Shown in pieces: positions 61,556 to 64,000 of a stretch of DNA of 64,000 nucleotides. How positions within the stretch are numbered: the stretch's first letter is position 1; the number at the start of each line of letters is the position of its first letter. Made by a program: the position numbers and the translations under genes. Source of the DNA: Amycolatopsis balhimycina FH 1894 (GTDB lineage: Bacteria > Actinomycetota > Actinomycetes > Mycobacteriales > Pseudonocardiaceae); the NCBI RefSeq assembly GCF_000384295.1, contig NZ_KB913037.1, positions 8,185,533 to 8,249,532 on the forward strand. Reading direction: 5' to 3'. Under the pieces are notes generated by a model. It saw only the letters and a list, made by a program, of their open reading frames with translations. It did not search any database and had not been told where the DNA came from.

Positions 61556-62185
61556 TTAGTCTGTGACGGGTGTCTCAGGCGTGACGCCGAGCATGCGCAG
61601 CACCAGCCCGCCGTACTCCTTGCCCAGCGCCGTCGGCGTCTGCCGCGCGCGGTCGCTGTACCAGCGGGCGACGTCGACGCCGAGCGAGAGCACGGCCCGG
61701 GCCGAGATGTGCGGGTCGGACACCGCGAACACGCCGCTCGCTGCCCCCTCGGCGATCACTTCGCGCACGATCCGCTCGATCCGGCGTCGCAGCTGCGCGA
61801 CCACCTCGAACTCCTCTTCGGGCAGCGCCTGCAGCTCGTACTGGACGACGCGCGCCACGGTGTGGCGCCGCGCGTGCCAGGCCACGAAGTCCTCGACGAT
61901 CAGCCGGATCCGCTCGACGGGATCGGCTTCCTTCGCGACGACGTTCTCGACCAGCGCGAGGGTCTGCTCGTGGCCGTACCGGCTGATCGCGAACAGCAGC
62001 GCGGCTTTGGAGGGGAAGTGCACGTAGAGCGCGGCCGGGGACATCCCCGCGGCGCCGGCGATGTCCCGCGTGGTGGTGGCGTGGTAGCCGCGCTGGGCGA
62101 AAGCCTCCACCCCGGCCAGCATCAGCCGGCGCGCGGTTTCCGGCTGCACGTCCGGCCACAGTTCGGCCGACAGCGACATCGTCAT
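61556..62185 (-). CDS. TetR-family regulator
   Basis: This 209-residue regulator has a full TetR HTH: RRLMLAGVEAFAQRGYHATTTRDIAGAAGMSPAALYVHFPSKAALLFAIS (about 20-69). The C-terminal domain resembles those of lipid- or steroid-responsive regulators (e.g. KstR-like), but the ligand is not certain. GGGAGGA precedes the ATG at 62185. Two nested dyads upstream are likely operators. It may control the AlkZ-like gene downstream or itself. Confidence 0.92.
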   Translation of the reverse strand: MTMSLSAELWPDVQPETARRLMLAGVEAFAQRGYHATTTRDIAGAAGMSPAALYVHFPSKAALLFAISRYGHEQTLALVENVVAKEADPVERIRLIVEDFVAWHARRHTVARVVQYELQALPEEEFEVVAQLRRRIERIVREVIAEGAASGVFAVSDPHISARAVLSLGVDVARWYSDRARQTPTALGKEYGGLVLRMLGVTPETPVTD

Positions 62186-62222
62186 CCGGTGATCCTCCCA
62201 GATCGCACCGCCCGCGGGCCGG

Positions 62223-62272
62223 GCCGATCGTGTCCAGTGTAAGCGCCCGCTAACCTGTCAAGCACGATCGGC
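62223..62272 (-). promoter_or_regulatory. Nested dyads upstream of the TetR gene
   Basis: GCCGATCGTG (62223-62232) and CACGATCGGC (62263-62272) are perfect inverted copies that enclose a second near-palindrome, GTAAGCGCCCGCTAAC (62239-62254). The latter resembles TetR sites (AGCG/CGCT halves). Both lie 38-87 bases before the ATG. Confidence 0.55.
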
Positions 62273-62373
62273 GCCGTGAGCGTGACGCGGAACGGATGCC
62301 GCGGCGAGCCGAACCCGCGGGTGACGCATCGGCGAAGACGCGCCGGTCGACGGCGAGGCGGGCTGCGACTGCG

Positions 62374-63057
62374 CTACTTCCGGTGTCCCGCCTCGTGCAC
62401 GGCGCCGAATCCGTGGCGGAGCAGGTCGCCGCTCGGGCGCGGAACGTAGAGGTATACCGAGGCGGCGTACTCCTTGATCCGGACGCGGCTCGGAACGAGG
62501 CTCGACGACGGCAGTCGGGCGTATCCGGTGGCGACGACGTCGTCGAACACCCGCTCCGAAAACGCGACGGAAAGAAAGGTCTGCTCGGGGTCCGAGCGGT
62601 CGAGAAGGGTGCGCACCGCCGGGGCGTCGAGGATCCGGTGGGTCGCGACGACGGCGCTTCCGATCGCCGCGGCCGAACCGCGTTGCGGATCCGCCGCCAG
62701 GACCGGGCCGACGTGAAGACCTGCGCGCATCCGCAACCGCGCGTGCCGGCCTGGGGTCCGCCGCCGGAGTTCCCGGTCGGCCAGGACATCTTGGAGCGTG
62801 TCGAAAAACCGCGTGACGACAGCCGGTAGGTGGCGAGGCTCGAAACCGATGCAGACGCCGTCGCCGGTGGTGTGCGGGAAGAGGGCGTTTCGCCACACGT
62901 GGGCGAGCCCGGCTCGCGTGAAGGCGACCGCGAGGACTTCGAGGATGTCGCCGGACAACAGAGCCTGGCCGAGATCGGAGTTGTTCCCGAAGCCCTGGGT
63001 GTCCACGGCCAGGACGGCGCGATAGGCGGGCAGTTCGGTGAGGATCCTGTCGTCCAT
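62374..63057 (-). CDS. Class III nucleotide-cyclase-like protein
   Basis: This 227-residue single-domain protein follows the class III adenylate/guanylate cyclase fold: LAVDTQGFGNNSD at the first metal site (D19), FPHTTGDGVCIGFEP at the second (D66), and RMRAGLHVGPVLAAD and AIGSAVVATHRILDA in the later strands. The metal Asps are kept, but the purine-selecting and transition-state Asn/Arg segment is only partly conserved (usual VNxAARL reads VVATHRIL), so nucleotide product and activity are uncertain. The end VYLYVPRPS is a conserved tail. GAGGAGG precedes the ATG at 63057. It is divergent from an unknown conserved protein across a 195-base gap with a perfect palindrome. Confidence 0.75.
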   Translation of the reverse strand: MDDRILTELPAYRAVLAVDTQGFGNNSDLGQALLSGDILEVLAVAFTRAGLAHVWRNALFPHTTGDGVCIGFEPRHLPAVVTRFFDTLQDVLADRELRRRTPGRHARLRMRAGLHVGPVLAADPQRGSAAAIGSAVVATHRILDAPAVRTLLDRSDPEQTFLSVAFSERVFDDVVATGYARLPSSSLVPSRVRIKEYAASVYLYVPRPSGDLLRHGFGAVHEAGHRK

Positions 63058-63077
63058 TGAATTACGCCTCCTCGTTG

Positions 63078-63091
63078 GTGTACTAGTACAC
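63078..63091. promoter_or_regulatory. Perfect 14-bp palindromic operator
   Basis: GTGTACTAGTACAC is a perfect palindrome 20-33 bases upstream of the cyclase-like gene. The sequence type is common for GntR-family regulators. It is within the 195-base gap shared with the divergent gene at 63253; the rest of that gap (63092-63252) shows no gene or other clear element. Confidence 0.65.
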
Positions 63092-63252
63092 AATAGGGTG
63101 ACGTGACCAGGCAACTCGTGGCCAGAGCTCGTCTTCCGCGGTCGGGAAGAGTTTCCCGTCGTCGAAGACCGGGTCCGGGAAACCGGATGTTGTTCGATCT
63201 TGTCGCGGAGTGCCGGTCATCGTCGGTGGTTGCCGAGGTGGGAGGTAGGTCT

Positions 63253-64000
63253 GTGAGCGTCGAAATGTGCCGGCAAGAGGTGGGCGGGCCGTCCTCCGCC
63301 GTGGTCGAAGCGGCGTTGCGCTGGCTCGCGACCCGGCGAGACGGCGGCCCGCTGAGGTTCTTGCGCTACGCGCTGGAGGATCCTTCGAGTGAGTCGGCCA
63401 TCGTGCTCGGTGGTCTGCTCGAGCCGACGGCTTCCGTGCCCGCGGCGACGCCGGAAACGCGAGCGCTCGCCCTCTGGGGCCTGATCGCCGACGAAGTCCG
63501 CAAGGTCGGCTCAGCCGGTGACTCGCGGCGCCGGACGACTTTGACCGCTGCCTTCCGGCTGTCGCCGGGGCCTGGTGTCGAAGGGCCGTGGCGGGCGACG
63601 CTCGATGACCGCTTCGAGCAGCTGAAGGGCTGTGGCGCGTTTCGTCATCCGTCACCCACTACGACGACACCCATGCACAAAGCCTGGAAACGTGCTCTTG
63701 GCGAAAAACTCGTCCCATGCCTGATGCGGCGCTTCGAGTCGCTCTGTTCGCGGGGTGAGTCGTGGCGACCTTATGTCGAAATCGGCCGGGCGGTGGATGG
63801 CACTCTCTCGCACGTTCGCACTCCGGGGTTCAAGGCCCCGTCGAAAGGTGCGCAACCGGTTTTCCTGGAACGCATGCTCGTCACGGTGGAAATGCATCGG
63901 CGGGCGATCTTCTGTCGGATCACCGAGCGCAAAGTGACCGCGTGCGAGGACGGTGTGGACGGCTACGTCGTTCGCGCGCTGAACGGCTGGACCGACCGGC
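63253..64000 (+). CDS. Conserved actinomycete protein of unknown function (3' end outside window)
   Basis: The frame is open from GTG at 63253 to the right edge (249 codons), with GGGAGGT before the start. It has a predicted helical N-terminal part (VVEAALRWLATRRDGGPLRFLRYALED), the strongly basic segment VRKVGSAGDSRRRTTLTAAFRLSPG, and TTTTPMHKAWKRALGEKLV, followed by more helical sequence. I remember similar proteins with these motifs in many Streptomyces genomes, but their function is not known to me. It is divergent from the class III cyclase-like gene, suggesting that they work together. The protein may bind nucleic acid or act as an effector; this is speculation. Confidence 0.7.
   Translation, partial: MSVEMCRQEVGGPSSAVVEAALRWLATRRDGGPLRFLRYALEDPSSESAIVLGGLLEPTASVPAATPETRALALWGLIADEVRKVGSAGDSRRRTTLTAAFRLSPGPGVEGPWRATLDDRFEQLKGCGAFRHPSPTTTTPMHKAWKRALGEKLVPCLMRRFESLCSRGESWRPYVEIGRAVDGTLSHVRTPGFKAPSKGAQPVFLERMLVTVEMHRRAIFCRITERKVTACEDGVDGYVVRALNGWTDR

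Overview
The window is a 64 kb stretch of very GC-rich chromosome with dense genes, frequent GTG/TTG starts and many 1-4 base start/stop overlaps. The gene content points to an actinomycete of the Pseudonocardiaceae, most likely Amycolatopsis or a close relative. Supporting clues are the actinobacterial acVLRF1 release factor, the CysN-CysC fusion, the TIGR03084/AtuA catabolic operon, a DasR-like chitinase operator and several GGDEF/EAL proteins. There is no rRNA, tRNA, CRISPR array, insertion sequence or prophage. Both edges cut genes: a histidine kinase at the left and an unknown conserved protein at the right.

Layout. 1-4.2 kb: end of a two-component system, a VOC protein, and sulfate activation (cysD, cysNC). 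4.3-9.8 kb: a SnoaL/DUF1214/SDR/sulfotransferase operon divergent from cysD, then a glycosyltransferase with its TetR regulator. 9.8-15 kb: an EAL/GGDEF protein, an ArsR-SRPBCC pair, a PASTA lipoprotein and dGTPase. 15-23.7 kb: a secreted subtilase-like protein with P-domain, acVLRF1 next to an ABC-F protein, a small HTH protein, a GT87 membrane enzyme and an LLM oxidoreductase/MarR divergent pair. 23.7-37.3 kb: an ABC exporter, a serine hydrolase, a SIS protein, a hydrolase, a CFA synthase, an LCP protein, GNAT, peroxiredoxin, a degenerate PAS-GGDEF-EAL protein, a P450, an AraC regulator and a PPOX protein. 37.3-42.9 kb: class I ribonucleotide reductase nrdA-nrdB, an acetoacetate decarboxylase-like protein and an enoyl-CoA hydratase. 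43-52 kb: a tightly coupled acyl-CoA operon (TIGR03084, AtuA, two acyl-CoA dehydrogenases, both acyl-CoA carboxylase subunits, TetR). 52-64 kb: a small Cys-rich protein, MurJ-family flippase, chitinase, a diguanylate cyclase, a 2OG oxygenase, a deaminase, a WYL regulator, an AlkZ-like protein, TetR, and a class III cyclase-like protein divergent from the truncated last gene.

The most unusual structure is between genes. All seven convergent gene pairs that leave a gap contain an inverted repeat, and five of these belong to long, nearly perfect palindromic families. Two palindromes 20 kb apart (37254-37302 and 57774-57832) are homologous but differ at five arm positions, each matched by the complementary change in the other arm. 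Two others are arrays of about 19-bp units built around CGTGATTGAAGGGTC. These repeats supply stop codons to neighbouring genes and, in one case, code for the last residues of an enzyme. They look like bidirectional terminators that spread or are maintained as families.

Other points to follow up: NrdB has Phe in place of the radical Tyr (class Ic signature); the S8-like protease has Glu in place of the catalytic His; a six-codon, apparently leaderless ORF precedes the ABC-F gene; and the cyclase-like module at the right edge has a perfect 14-bp operator.
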